This document shows, in pieces, positions 23,574 to 35,265 of a DNA stretch of 64,000 bases. The notes beneath the pieces are model-generated. The model did no database searches, was not told the DNA's origin, and saw only the letters and a program-made list of their open reading frames with translations. The position numbers and the translations under genes are program-made. Position 1 is the first letter of the stretch; each line of letters opens with the position of its first letter. The stretch lies in contig JACCIC010000021.1 of the NCBI GenBank assembly GCA_018907035.1, positions 4,358,501 to 4,422,500 of the forward strand, in the 5' to 3' direction. The DNA is from Sycobia sp. Sy_11 (taxonomy: Eukaryota > Arthropoda > Insecta > Hymenoptera > Epichrysomallidae).

Positions 23574-24340
23574 CAAATATTAGATTTTTATATTTAGTAC
23601 AGAAATTGACGTAGATAATCCGCTTAATCTTAAGCTTTTTGTTAATTTAAGTATAAAATTTAAATATTTAATTCAACTATATTTTTAATTTTTTCAACAG
23701 AGAAATTTCAACAAAGCTGGAAATTGTTTGATACGTAATATCAAATATTTGATAAACATTATTTTCTGTATTATATGAGTAACGTTTATAACAATCGTTT
23801 TCGTTTGATTATTTCTTTATTACAGGGAATGTTTACATTTAAATGGACAATCATTAAAAATGGTATTTAATAAATAAGGAAAATAAATTGGTTCCTTATA
23901 AAAATGCTTATTTTGATTGACACGCGGTTACCCTACGTACTCGGGCCGTTCTGCCGATGTCGCGGCGATTCGCGCGGCGTAACCGATGCCGAAGACGTAT
24001 CGGAAGACTCCCACCCCGCCTCCCAAGGCGCCATTGCCAAGCGCGACGGTCAAGGCCCGATCGGCCGGTAAAATGGACCGTGGAGCGCCGGGTGGGTGCT
24101 CCGGTGGGAGTATACGCAAGGGACGGAGCGCGGCTCTCTCCGAGCGCATCCCATAATCCCCGGCGGCGTTTCCGCGGCACGCGCGAACTTTCTAACCTTC
24201 GTAATTCGTGTACACGTCAATATACGAGCCGCATCTTCGCTGATTTTCTCACGTATTGCCGCCGGAGGTGAGCTTGGCGGCACGTCAGCAGGTGTCCCTC
24301 GCGGCAACCTTGACTGTGCCTTTGCCGATGCACGATCTCT

Positions 24341-24364
24341 TTCTCTCTCTCTCTCTCTCTCTCT
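24341..24364. repeat. (CT)n microsatellite
   Basis: About 24 bp. Confidence 0.94.
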
Positions 24365-24631
24365 GTCTTTCCTACGATTTCCGACCATATAAAGCACGAA
24401 ATTTACACTTTCTTCGGCTCCCACGCGTATAGACGTTTGCGCGCACAATATAAAGGGAGGGGAGAGGTGGGAGGCGGGCCGTTGGGGGTACTGTAAAAAT
24501 ACCTACCCCCGGCAACGCGGTACCACGGCCGAATCGTGAGGTGGAATAACTTGGCTTCATTTCCTCGGGACTTATTATTACCCGGAACTTCCTGGCGTAT
24601 TAGTCAGCCTCGCGGGCACGTCGTCAGGTGG

Positions 24632-24634
<3 letters not shown>

Positions 24635-24671
<37 letters not shown>
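24635..24671. repeat. (TA)n microsatellite
   Basis: Pure tract, about 37 bp. Confidence 0.97.
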
Positions 24672-24672
<1 letters not shown>

Positions 24673-24888
24673 GCAGGAATTCCTATAACGATTTCTATAT
24701 ACTGGTCCACCTAAATATATATATATAAATTACGCGTACATGCCGATCGGTGTCCGTCGAGCCGTAAACGGAACCTGAAAAACTCTGACTCACGAGATGG
24801 CCTTTAAATCTTTCTTTATCTCCATCTCTTTTCCGTTTCTTTTCCTCTGCACTAGTGTATTCCTCTTTTCTTTCCAGCGTACCGACGG

Positions 24889-24892
<4 letters not shown>

Positions 24893-24977
<85 letters not shown>
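24893..24977. repeat. TA-GA compound microsatellite
   Basis: About 51 bp of TA pass directly into about 34 bp of GA. Confidence 0.97.
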
Positions 24978-24981
<4 letters not shown>

Positions 24982-25267
24982 TCGGAAGTATGCCAGAGCG
25001 TCGCGTCGCGACACGCGGCGAGCGAGAAAAGCCCGGCGCAAAGTGCATCTCGGCGAAGACGAAAAAGAAGGGGTATATATGTATATATATACCTATATAC
25101 ACTTATACATATATGGATGAGCGAGATGCGGATGCACGGGGCCTCAGCTATGCTTAAAGGAAGACATCAGGAGAGATTATGCGGGAGAGCGTATTTCCCA
25201 AATCCTTCGGGACGAAGACTGCGGCTGCTGGTCGGGGGCAGCCGGCGCAAGAAAGAGAAAGAGAGAG

Positions 25268-25269
<2 letters not shown>

Positions 25270-25317
<48 letters not shown>
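25270..25317. repeat. (TA)n microsatellite
   Basis: About 47 bp, preceded by a short GA run. Confidence 0.97.
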
Positions 25318-25321
<4 letters not shown>

Positions 25322-25649
25322 AAGGTTACGGGGCCGATGTCGCGCGCGCAAATAGGCTTAAAAATCCAGGGAGTCCGCTATTAGAGGGAATAATAGGCTT
25401 CCGCCCGCACCTGTTTTTATATGGACTGTCGAGCTCCTATAATAGAGAGGCGCGCGATTGTTCGCGGATCCAAGATTCACGATCTAAGCGGTTTCGTCGT
25501 TTTCACGTTTTACGAGCTTAGAATGGCCATCGGCAGGTGCTCTCGATAAGATTAATGCGCAAGAGCGCGTCTTCGGTAGAAGTTTGCATTGGCGCAAATG
25601 CAATGCGATATAAGCAGGACTTCGCGCTTTCTAAAATTGGCCGGTTAGA

Positions 25650-26740
25650 TTTTCCAGCTTTGGCAATTTTTTTTTTTTTTTTTTGTTTCATCGAACATTA
25701 ACGAATGAATAAAGTTTTTTAATTAAATATAGTTCAAGGGCGAAGTTGATACCGTTATAAAGGACAAAAAACGCTTATTATGAATTTTTGTATCAACGTG
25801 TCTTATTTGTAAAGAAGTGCTTTTCAATGTTTCGATAATCATTATTGAAAGAAGTTAAGTGAATTTTCTAGAGACTATATTGCAAAACAAAAAACAGACT
25901 TTTAACAAATGTTGCAGATTTAGCTAAGAAATATATGTTACCCGAATTCGCAGCAGATCTCAACATTAAAACCTATCAAACAAAAAAACATCGTGAGGTA
26001 CGATAGTAACTAACAGTTCTGTCTACGTAAGCTCAGAAATTTTGAAAAATATCATTTTTTGAGAAAATAGAATTAGAAGTGAAAAATCATTTTCTCTGTT
26101 CAAAAACAATTCGTATTTTGGCTTTTAGACGAAATTCCTCATGTTAAAATATTGAGCTTTCATGAATACCACAATTTATATAAAAAAAAACTAACATTAA
26201 AATTTCGTTTCTAGGATATAGTGGATATTGAGATAAAAATTGTCTTTCAAGCGTTACATACGTTACAGTACGTACTTTTTGACAATAATTATATACGTAA
26301 TACGAAATAAAAACCTGTTGAAATTATTAAGTCCAATAATTCATATATCGACATGAAATTTTTGTGTCGATCCGCATTAAGTTGTCCGCTTTGATCGGAT
26401 TTCGTTAAAATTTTGATATTATATGATAGCATACACTTTCAGAAAATACAAAAAAAGTTCCTTTTTTTTTTAAATAAAAATTGTATTCAAAAAGAAATTC
26501 AATCGATTATTTTCATTTAAATTTAATAAAAGTATCGTTTAATATTTCTCTATATGTATATTTTAACGATTCTGAAAATAACATTTATCAACGTGAAAAT
26601 GGAAAAAGAATAAAAATAATTCTCGATCCATAAACGTATCCGTTTTGTACACTTTTTAACGAATAAAATAACTGGAAATCCGTAAAATATAAAAATTTAA
26701 CAATATCTTAGAAATACCGCTTTCTAATTTACACAACTCG
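25650..26740. other. AT-rich desert
   Basis: Starts with a T-run of about 15 (25670-25684). No gene seen. Confidence 0.5.
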
Positions 26741-27302
26741 TACCATCTGAGCGAAGGTGTTTCGTGCGATTAAAGGGAAACAAATCCGTCTAGTGGACAA
26801 ACGACGGGCGATGCGGCTACCGCTGTGGCCCATCGAGAATGTTTACTCGTTGCCGATCAAAGCTGAACAGCGGGGGGGGGGGGTTCCACCGCGCGTTTCC
26901 ACGCCCGAGTTCCCGCTACTTTACAGTGCCCGAGACGGCAGAGAGCAGGTACGCGAGTAGCAGCTTAGAGACACGTTTAGACTGGCACGCACAAGGTGAA
27001 TTCGAAGTAATTCCTTGGAGCCTATTTTTTTACTTCCGTGCCCATATAGTTGTTGTACGCAGAATCGCGGCTAAAGAGATGCGTAATTTCCGCTTTTCTT
27101 CCTTCAATCGACGGCGGGGGGGGGGAGTGAGGCGGGAAGGGGAGACGTAACCGAATGCTCAACGACAAAACGAAACGATACCCAAAATCGAATTATCTGA
27201 TAGTGAGAAATAAAAAAAAAGGAGTATAAGTTTTCTTGAAAAAATTGTGGCGAAAATAACGACGCAGACATGCATGGAACGAGAGTGATGAAAGAGAATA
27301 AA

Positions 27303-27304
<2 letters not shown>

Positions 27305-27357
<53 letters not shown>
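27305..27357. repeat. (GA)n microsatellite
   Basis: Longest pure GA tract in the window, about 53 bp. Confidence 0.97.
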
Positions 27358-27359
<2 letters not shown>

Positions 27360-27649
27360 CTGGAAACGTACGTGATTCGGAATCGTAATGGCGAGCGGCT
27401 ACCGCGGTGAAAATCGGAGAAAATCAGCGAACAGCTGTGAGTGAGCGTATAAAAATACCGTTCCCAACTCTACCCCCCCCCCTCTAAGGAAAAAGTAAGG
27501 GAGCAGGGTGAGGAAGCTGTGCCGCTTCTGAGTGAGCATTCGAGCGGACGAGACATTCAATTTAAATTAGCCCGCTCGCGGAAAGAATGCCGGATATCGG
27601 GCGGTCGGATAGTCTATTGGGAATCTCATTTCTCACGGAGATGTATATG

Positions 27650-27654
<5 letters not shown>

Positions 27655-27711
<57 letters not shown>
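27655..27711. repeat. (TA)n microsatellite
   Basis: About 57 bp. Confidence 0.97.
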
Positions 27712-27715
<4 letters not shown>

Positions 27716-27839
27716 GTTGAAAATCAACAAATCGATGAGTGGTCCGTTGCCACTGGTTATTTCCTATCTATACTTTTCCTCTTTTTTCCCTCGCAGTTTT
27801 AGTTCCAGGAAAGCATGATAGTATTCCACAGGGTGAACG

Positions 27840-27842
<3 letters not shown>

Positions 27843-27892
<50 letters not shown>
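27843..27892. repeat. (TA)n microsatellite
   Basis: About 50 bp, followed by a short CA run. Confidence 0.97.
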
Positions 27893-27896
<4 letters not shown>

Positions 27897-28015
27897 AACA
27901 CACATATATATAATACCATTTGGAATCGCCGAGTTAAAGCGCGAACTGTGAACGACTTTGTACGCTGGCCCACGATCGTTCGGGTTGGATTTTAAATTTA
28001 TTTCGCGTGTCCTTC

Positions 28016-28019
<4 letters not shown>

Positions 28020-28058
<39 letters not shown>
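28020..28058. repeat. (CT)n microsatellite
   Basis: About 39 bp. Confidence 0.97.
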
Positions 28059-28060
<2 letters not shown>

Positions 28061-28212
28061 CGTGTCTCTCTCATACATACATACTCTCTTTCCGTTTGTG
28101 CGTGAAATTGAAAAAAGATTAGCGTTAGAGGGACGGGGGGAAAGCTACCCCCGTGTTTTCCCCCAATTTTATTACGGTGCCGTGTTCAGTTTTGCCCGAG
28201 CAATAAAATTTT

Positions 28213-28323
<111 letters not shown>

Positions 28324-29105
28324 ATCGTTCCTCGCACACATATAAATATACACGCTGAGTATTTACAACGGCACAAAGAGTATAAACCATTGGAGCAATG
28401 GATTCGGAATTATACATTTCCGAATTCGGTAAATATTACATCGAAAATCGACTGGTTCCACTGGCGTAATCCAGGACAGGGCACCGTAGCATATAATAGG
28501 AGGACTCGTGCTTTATTGAAATTCTGCGCGTTTCGTTCGGTACTGCTACACGTTTCATGTACATCCTGTTAAAATCGATAATTATATTAGATTTTTCGTG
28601 TATACCAATTTCGACTTTATAATAGACCTCCACGACGCAACAGTTTATTTCGTACAGTAATTCATATGCAATTTATGAAAAACTGAATAATTTAACAATT
28701 GTATGGCATAAAAGTAAACGTTTCCATTCAATGTTGTCGATAGGAATCCATAGTGATATTCTCATACTAAGTAAGTTATATATATATATAAGACGACTCA
28801 ATGCGGAATCAATATTTTCAGTAAGTAGGTTATAGATATTTTTCAAAAATTCAAAGTTCGCAGAGAATTTATTCTTAAATTTGAATCTAAAATTTTTGAG
28901 TAAAAAGCGAGTTATGAATGGAAGGGGCACAATTCGAGAACCGATCCAAGTCAAATCAGTACGAGATTTATATCGTTGAGCGAGCTGGTAACGTATTTTT
29001 CCTACGCGATTTTCCTAAGTGAAATTAAACAAATCAATCCATTCGCGCTCTCGCAATCCTTTTCGCTGTGTTAGCGAAATTAATGATTTTATTGCTGTAT
29101 ATATG

Positions 29106-29113
<8 letters not shown>

Positions 29114-29158
<45 letters not shown>
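29114..29158. repeat. (TA)n microsatellite
   Basis: About 45 bp. Confidence 0.97.
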
Positions 29159-29163
<5 letters not shown>

Positions 29164-29288
29164 GTTACTACGTAACTCTGATGTATAGGCGCTCGGGTAA
29201 ATCGAACCAATCGACGCACGTAAAAAAGCAATAACGTGCACATTATGTAAGAATGCTCTAGCCGGGCCACGGTAGAATTTCTTGATTC

Positions 29289-29306
29289 AAAAAAAAAAAA
29301 AAAAAA
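29289..29306. repeat. Poly-A run
   Basis: About 18 A; no retroelement body recognised beside it. Confidence 0.85.
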
Positions 29307-29769
29307 TCCCATAAAAGAATATCACGATTTCGCTCTTCCGCCGGCGCGTATATCGATACGCGATCGCGCCGCGCGATTATCGTATAGGAAACGCATAGAG
29401 GGTCGGTGGTAGGGCAAAAAAGGAACCAACCTCCCCCGCCCCTCGGTTTGATGATCTGTCCACAATGAAACGAGTATAGCTGCGTGCGCCAGTGGCGACG
29501 CTCTATCCGTAAGCAGGCGAGCCGTATGGGTAACGATTTCGAATAGAACTAAAATATACGCGCAGGCGAGTTCGTAAACCAAACCGTGGCTCGTTTCGCT
29601 TATGCTTGGTGTTCTGCTTCTTTTTTCGTCCCTATCAAAGCGACTACGTACATATCCCATATAATGCATATGTTTTCTTATAAAATGATGTTCCGAAATA
29701 TTATCGTACGGGAAACACGATAAATCTAAATAGGCAGCGTAAAAATAATATTTGAATTCGCGTTTGTAC

Positions 29770-30240
29770 AATACGTGAGTATTATTTTTTTTTTTTATAA
29801 TTGCATTCTATCCTGTTAAATCGTCGAAGAATATCGTCGTTCTCCTATTCGCTGTGCTATCAGCGAACGAAAATTTGATTTGTTCACGCATAGACATTAT
29901 TCGAGAGAATTTTTTTATTTAATCGAAGATGCGACTTAATTTATATGAGTCCGAGTTATTACAGGTTCGTTTATTACAAGAAAACGACGTTGTAATGAAT
30001 TGATGAAATTTTGAAAATTTGAATGATTAACCATGAGCAATCGTCGCTCAATTCATCATTCGTAAATGATCTGTTGTATGCATTTTTGAGATCGGAAAAT
30101 TAATATCACAGATCGATAGAGACCTTACGTAATTTGTTCAAATCTCAATAATTTAAAAACATTTGCTTTTTATGATTTAATAACATATTTCATTTTATTT
30201 TCAAAGCATTTCGAACGATAGAACCTCTTTCCCTTTTCCG
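29770..30240. other. AT-rich non-coding stretch
   Basis: Nothing recognised. Confidence 0.5.
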
Positions 30241-30605
30241 GTTGAAACTGCAGCATTAGCCATTCGACCCACGCGAGGCAGTTGACAAAACCGTTATTGA
30301 TCAAAATGTTAGGGGCAGCCCTCGTAGACCGGAATTGAGAAAATTAGATAATTGAATGTACAAACTGCCGCGCAGTAGACATATAACTAAAAAGCTCGAA
30401 ACCCGAGCACGAGCAACCCGGGCTTGGCTTTCTAAATTCCTCGATTTGTCCGAATGGCGCGGCCGCGTGTTTTGCCAAATTCGACGCTAACGATAGCATG
30501 CCAACGAGCGATTCGTCCTATATAAACGTGTACACACATGTACGTATACATACATATTGTCAGCACGCAGCCAAAAACAAACAAGCCTAAAAGGTGGACG
30601 TATAC

Positions 30606-30627
30606 ACATACATACATACATACATAC
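30606..30627. repeat. (TACA)n microsatellite
   Basis: About five units. Confidence 0.9.
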
Positions 30628-30695
30628 GCAGCTTTCTGGCGTATCTGGATGCGCGCTGCGCACATACACGACGAGACCGAGAACGAGAGGAAACC

Positions 30696-30720
30696 GAGAG
30701 AGAGAGAGAGAGAGAGAGAA
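30696..30720. repeat. (GA)n microsatellite
   Basis: About 25 bp. Confidence 0.94.
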
Positions 30721-30906
30721 GCGAAGGAAGTCTAACGACCGTAGGCGTGGGGTCCGCTCTGATGTGCCTTTGTCCGCGCGCCCGCGCGCCCCGTCGCTCG
30801 AAATTATGTCGAACCCGCCGTCGCGCCGCGCCGCGCAGGAGCCCCCGGAATCACTCCTCTCTCTTCACGGCCTGCGCACCCCCGCGCGCGTTCCTGTCGC
30901 ATATAG

Positions 30907-30912
<6 letters not shown>

Positions 30913-30960
<48 letters not shown>
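30913..30960. repeat. (TA)n microsatellite
   Basis: About 48 bp. Confidence 0.97.
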
Positions 30961-30963
<3 letters not shown>

Positions 30964-31084
30964 TCGGTAATTGGCGAGAGAGCCTGTTTGTTTTGTGTCG
31001 CCGGCCTGCACTGGAAGCCACTCCGCCGCGCACCGATGCCGACAGATGGCCCACGCTCGGGCCACCAGCTTCGACGGTATAATA

Positions 31085-31106
31085 AATATATATATATATA
31101 TATATA
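31085..31106. repeat. (TA)n microsatellite
   Basis: About 22 bp. Confidence 0.94.
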
Positions 31107-31419
31107 CACATCCTAGAGAGACGATAACAATGTTGCGAAAATGTACCGACAAATGAATGAGCGAGTGGGAGAGAGAGGAAGAAGGGGGGAAGGAGCTCCC
31201 CCACCTTTTCCAAGAATACGATTCAATTTGCGAGCAGATCTCCGGCGGAGCGAGAGTTCGATCACGGATTGACTTCGATTTCTATTATATACTCGTACAT
31301 TCGAGCTTCCTTTTATAGCGTTGATGTTCAAGACGATCAATATTTTGTTTCCTTAATTTTTAATTATCGATCCCCTCTCTCTATCTCCCCCCCCTCCCTC
31401 TCTGCTACAGATTTCACTG

Positions 31420-32400
31420 TAACTATTATATAGGTGATCGGCTTTGTATGACAATGGGCAGCCATAAAACACAATATGTGGATTAGCAGAAACAATGTTA
31501 CGGTTAAAAATGAAAATTAAATTGCCAAACCCATTCGAACGTTGAAAATTATCTCCCTGCGCAACGTATAATTTATACTCGTCGATGCGATGTTCAACGC
31601 TTAAGTAACTTTCTTTTTAAGCTTGCCTTAAACGAAACATACGCAGAGATCCCGTAAGGGCGCAAATTACAACGGAATGACTTAGAGCGTTAAGTCGCCG
31701 TAAGAGTAAAAATCAAACAACGTCCTGGTGGTGACAAATAATTAATCGGCCAATTCCGAAATGTATGGCAAAAGTTCGTCGAATTTTTCAATATTTCGTA
31801 GAAAGTCACGATGATATATGTATACTTTTTCTTCGCTTCTATTTATATGATCCCTACCCCTTAAAATCAAAAGTATGTATCCATACATTTTCTTGAGTTT
31901 ATTTATGGACCGCTGATTACCTATTCATAACTGTCGAAAATATTACGGTCAGTAATTTTTGAGGTTGATTGAGTTTTTTTATTTTAACGAATTTCAATCA
32001 TTAGTCAATTAGAACGTATTATTCCGTATATTTAAGATCAATAATTGTATAATTGTGATTTTGGCATGGATATTAAAATTTTTTTTAAAAACCATTAAAA
32101 AAAATACGTGGCAGCTAATTTAAATTTGACATTTTTAAATGTTCCAATTCTATTCACGGCGGATGCTTATTCATGAATTCGCAAAAGTCGGATCATATCA
32201 CTTTTTATTTGAACATGTATAAACCTGAAAACTCGTGAATTTTATAAGCGATCACGGGAGGAATAATCTTCGCGCGAACGGACGGGAAGGGGGCGCTTAA
32301 GTTTAAAATTCATAAAACAGTAACCATTACAAAAATTAATTTATCGTTATTGCGATGCGAATAAAAATTCTTTGAAAAAATTCATGCCGAAAGAACAATC
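31420..32400. other. AT-rich non-coding stretch
   Basis: Nothing recognised. Confidence 0.5.
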
Positions 32401-32445
32401 GCACATAGTGTACTCGTGCATAGTACATTGCGGCAGAATGCAATA

Positions 32446-32607
32446 TCATCCACCTGGGGCAGCCCCAGCGACGTCTTGAATTTTCATTGCTCCGCTGCAT
32501 CTGGCATTGCTCTTGGCTAAATTCTTATATACATTTCTTTTACGATATTGATATAAATAAACTCGATGTATACAAAGAGCCAGTCCCATAAAACCTGTCA
32601 GCGACAT
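32446..32607 (-). CDS. Small ORF (53 aa), possible single-pass membrane microprotein
   Basis: A minus-strand ATG opens a complete 53-codon frame ending TGA. The protein starts MSLTGFMGLALCIHRVYLYQ, a short hydrophobic segment at about residues 2-18. A basic stretch (YRKRNVYKNLAK) follows, then a small-residue C-terminus ending AGAAPGG. The layout of one membrane segment followed by basic residues resembles small inner-mitochondrial-membrane assembly proteins in general form only; no family is assigned. It overlaps the terminal exon proposed at 32540-32636 in another frame. No AATAAA is obvious just downstream. Confidence 0.18.
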   Translation of the reverse strand: MSLTGFMGLALCIHRVYLYQYRKRNVYKNLAKSNARCSGAMKIQDVAGAAPGG

Positions 32608-32636
32608 TATTCGATGCGGCAAAAATATATAATTTT
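32540..32636 (-). CDS. Candidate terminal exon paired with 32741-32822
   Basis: If the 104-base GT-AG interval 32637-32740 is an intron, the split codon AG|A restores the frame and continues as KLYIFAASNNVADRFYGTGS plus LYTSSLFISIS, then TAA at 32540-32542. The proposed intron is made largely of TACA/TGCA and TG repeats, and its 3' end (tgtgtgtgtag) serves as the acceptor tract. No homologue is recognised. An overlapping frame on the same strand is also open (see 32446-32607), so at most one reading is real. Confidence 0.22.
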
Positions 32637-32639
32637 CTA

Positions 32640-32722
32640 CACACACACACACGCGCACAACACACACACACACACACACATGCATGTATGTATGTATGTA
32701 TGTACGTATGTATGTATATATA
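32640..32722. repeat. CA-TATG compound microsatellite
   Basis: CA with CGCG interruptions, then TATG/TACG units and a short TA run. It forms most of the proposed 104-bp intron on the minus strand. Confidence 0.93.
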
Positions 32723-32740
32723 TGCCAATGGCAATAATAC

Positions 32741-32822
32741 CTGATCTCGAATCTTTGTACGTGCCCCTCTTCGTTCACATTATATACACTTTTCTCACCA
32801 TACACAGCATTGACCAATTTCT
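32741..32822 (-). CDS. Candidate internal exon, function unknown
   Basis: On the minus strand an AG (gcgtcaatag) precedes 82 bases reading AG-AAA-TTG-GTC, that is KLVNAVYGEKSVYNVNEEGH followed by VQRFEI. They end at GATCAG|GTATTA, a good donor. The peptide has no low complexity although microsatellites flank it. The acceptor lacks a strong pyrimidine tract. The frame is also open further upstream, so the 5' boundary is uncertain. The next acceptor is 104 bases away, a normal short insect intron size. No family is recognised. Confidence 0.28.
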
Positions 32823-33221
32823 CTATTGACGCGTATATATATAATATACCTTAGAACATTCATTTCTAATGAAAATGCTACGCTTTCCCAAATAGAAATA
32901 AAATTTCTCTCCCCAAAAATTACGTCCAATATTTGATTAATTCTTTATGTGCCCGTACATACATGCGCGCACGCGCGCGCACGAATACACGAATTGTAAA
33001 AATGCGCGAGTGTCGCGCGCTTGCATGACTTGTCCATCGACGGTCGCGCGTCACCGAGAGACACCCCGGGCGGACCGAGAAAAACGCGACGGCCGGCATT
33101 ATATGATTCGGCGCGCGGATGATGCCTGGCCCGAAGATGATAGGAGCTCGATCGCGCGGTCGAATGCGGGGTCTGGAGAATAGGGAGGCGGGCCGCGCCG
33201 ACATTGTGTCCGGCCGACCTG

Positions 33222-33241
33222 TATATATATATATATATATA
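33222..33241. repeat. (TA)n microsatellite
   Basis: About 20 bp. Confidence 0.94.
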
Positions 33242-33375
33242 GAAGCGTACGAGGTAGAATGGGAGGCGAGAGCGAGCGGGAGAAATGTATAAAAAAGAAC
33301 AGGAGGACGGACGGGACGTGCCCATAACATAGGTACATAGGCGGTGCCGCGAAATCGACATCGGAACTGTTCCCG

Positions 33376-33858
33376 TTGTGTGTTTACGCTTTATTCAGGA
33401 AAGCGAGCACAACAAAAGCGGCGAAAGAGCGAGAGAGTGCGAGGAAGAATTACGCCTCCTCACGGAGATCCTGGTGCGAGATTTTGAAGGCCGTCGATGA
33501 CGTAGCGACGCGGGAGGCCTTGAACCGCGCGCCGGCGACCCCCCGAGTTCACGGCGATCGCGCTCGAATTTTTTCCGTATGCTCGCGGCCGCCCCACGAA
33601 CGGACAACGATCTATGCCGGCCGTCTTTATGGGATCGCCACCATTGACATTCCCGCTCATTATATAGGCGTTGCGGCGGAGGCTGGAAATAATCGGACGA
33701 CTGATGTTTCTTTCGACTTTTACATTGCACGGCTTGCGCTCGATCAATCTACGACTTCAGATCATTTAAACCTCGCATTTCATGAAACATTCTGTCGTAT
33801 GATTATAAATTCTTTAACAAACTTTATTTTATCACGTAATTACAGAATCGTTAAATAA
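33376..33858 (+). CDS. Longest ORF without simple repeats (160 codons), with an overlapping candidate exon
   Basis: The open frame begins at a non-ATG codon and reads KASTTKAAKERESARKNYAS early on; no domain is recognised. A strong acceptor (tttacgctttattcag) ends at 33398. The alternative frame directly after it reads ESEHNKSGERARECEEELRL followed by LTEILVRDFEGRR and a stop at 33498-33500, with a possible donor CTG|GTGCGA at 33473. That acidic helical peptide looks more protein-like than the long frame. At most one is coding. The GC-rich composition lowers stop frequency here. Confidence 0.14.
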   Translation: MCVYALFRKASTTKAAKERESARKNYASSRRSWCEILKAVDDVATREALNRAPATPRVHGDRARIFSVCSRPPHERTTIYAGRLYGIATIDIPAHYIGVAAEAGNNRTTDVSFDFYIARLALDQSTTSDHLNLAFHETFCRMIINSLTNFILSRNYRIVK

Positions 33859-33902
33859 ACCTTATTTTCTCATATAATTATAAATTATCTTTAACATATT
33901 TT

Positions 33903-33921
33903 GGCCAACTCCTGGTTGGCC
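33903..33921. other. Short perfect hairpin
   Basis: GGCCAAC-TCCTG-GTTGGCC forms a 7-bp stem just downstream of the island edge. No associated gene is evident. Confidence 0.4.
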
Positions 33922-35245
33922 TATAGTTGCACTCGCCATGCATAGACAGCCTTCGTTAGGAAGGAATTACATTCCACAAAGTCTGTAACACCCAAAATAG
34001 ATTTGCACCTGTCCGGTCATATGACATGACGACTATAGATATATATTATATACGAGCCGCCTTACTACTCGGCATACTCAAGACACCAAAATATTACGAT
34101 AATTTTTCATTTTTGAGACATTTTCCTTCTTTTCTCTAATTGCCTCTAAAATTAAATTATCTTACGAATTAAAGCAAAATTATTATTTTGCTACCATCCA
34201 CTTTGCCTTTACAAAATGACAAAAACAATTTCGATTAACAAACATACCATTTTTAACGTTAATTTTACAATAACGAATTCAACATTTCTTGTGATAGAGC
34301 CCTATATCGATAATAAATATATAGATTATAAATTTTCGTTATTATATATTTTACGAATATCATAATTATTATTATTTTATAATAAATTAAACTCGCCAAC
34401 CAGTCGTATCAGATAAAAATCTTAAACTTGTACAATTAATATTTCAATTTTCTTTCTTAAAATTTGCACAGAATGATTTAAACAGCAGAACAGATTGATT
34501 TTAATCATAATCTTGTGACAAACGTAATGCAGTATTTAGCTAAACGTCAATTTTAATATCCCACGCTATTGTATGCTTCGTTCGACTTGCGCCGCGCGCT
34601 CGTTGTGCTCTTGCCATGACACTAAGTGACGGCACATTATATACATACCTGCAAACGTACAAAATTTTCCGAGACGCGCGTATGTGCGTATATTGCTGTC
34701 GTCTTTTTGCTTCGATCACAACGAGCTTTTCAAAAATTTAAAAAAAAAAAAAAAAACAGAGGGACGTACATCTAGAATTGAAAGAGACACGGTGACAGAA
34801 GTAACGTACAGCTCGCGATAATACATGGAACTTCTTGGATTGGTACTTCTGAAATTCATTAGATCGTTTCTATAAAATCGTTCTTCAATCATGCTTCAAA
34901 TAAAACTTTATTCGACTCCAATTTAATTTTATTGAAAATAAAACCGAATTGCTTCAAGCTCTGTGCTATTCTTTTCGCTTCGCTGTTTATATACATATGG
35001 AATTATACAAATAATACGATGTTTGCTTCAGTGCCGTAAAATGGAATTATTTAATTCTGTTTGGTCTTCGTTTTAGTTTGATTTAACTTCTGTCTATTTA
35101 TACTCCCAAGCACCGGCGCTAATTATAGACGGGGGTCTACGGCGTGTTTGTAAAGATAGCACGAGTACATTTTATACAACGCGAATTGCAATAATTTGTA
35201 TTATTTAACGATTTGATAACGCTGATAGCATGATGCCTATATCAG

Positions 35246-35265
35246 GAGGCGCGGTATAGCGCCTC
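35246..35265. other. GC hairpin in an AT-rich desert
   Basis: GAGGCGC-GGTATA-GCGCCTC is a perfect 7-bp stem with a 6-base loop. It sits in a balanced, repeat-free patch (about 35090-35400) that also holds a TAATTA motif. There is no ORF of note. Confidence 0.5.

Larger units (their letters stand above)
22700..23900. other. AT-rich desert with one balanced patch
   Basis: The patch 23345-23480 carries a repeat-free minus frame (EQDWQRATSKRRRGSVALDV) ending at TAA 23359-23361. Splice sites are weak. Confidence 0.4.

Noticed and set aside
26757..26948. Open frame ending at a CAG|GTACGC donor
   Set aside because: It crosses a run of 13 G and has no acceptor or domain; kept only as a note.
29322..29771. 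149-codon minus-strand repeat-free frame
   Set aside because: No ATG start, no recognisable domain, and a length expected by chance a few times in 64 kb.
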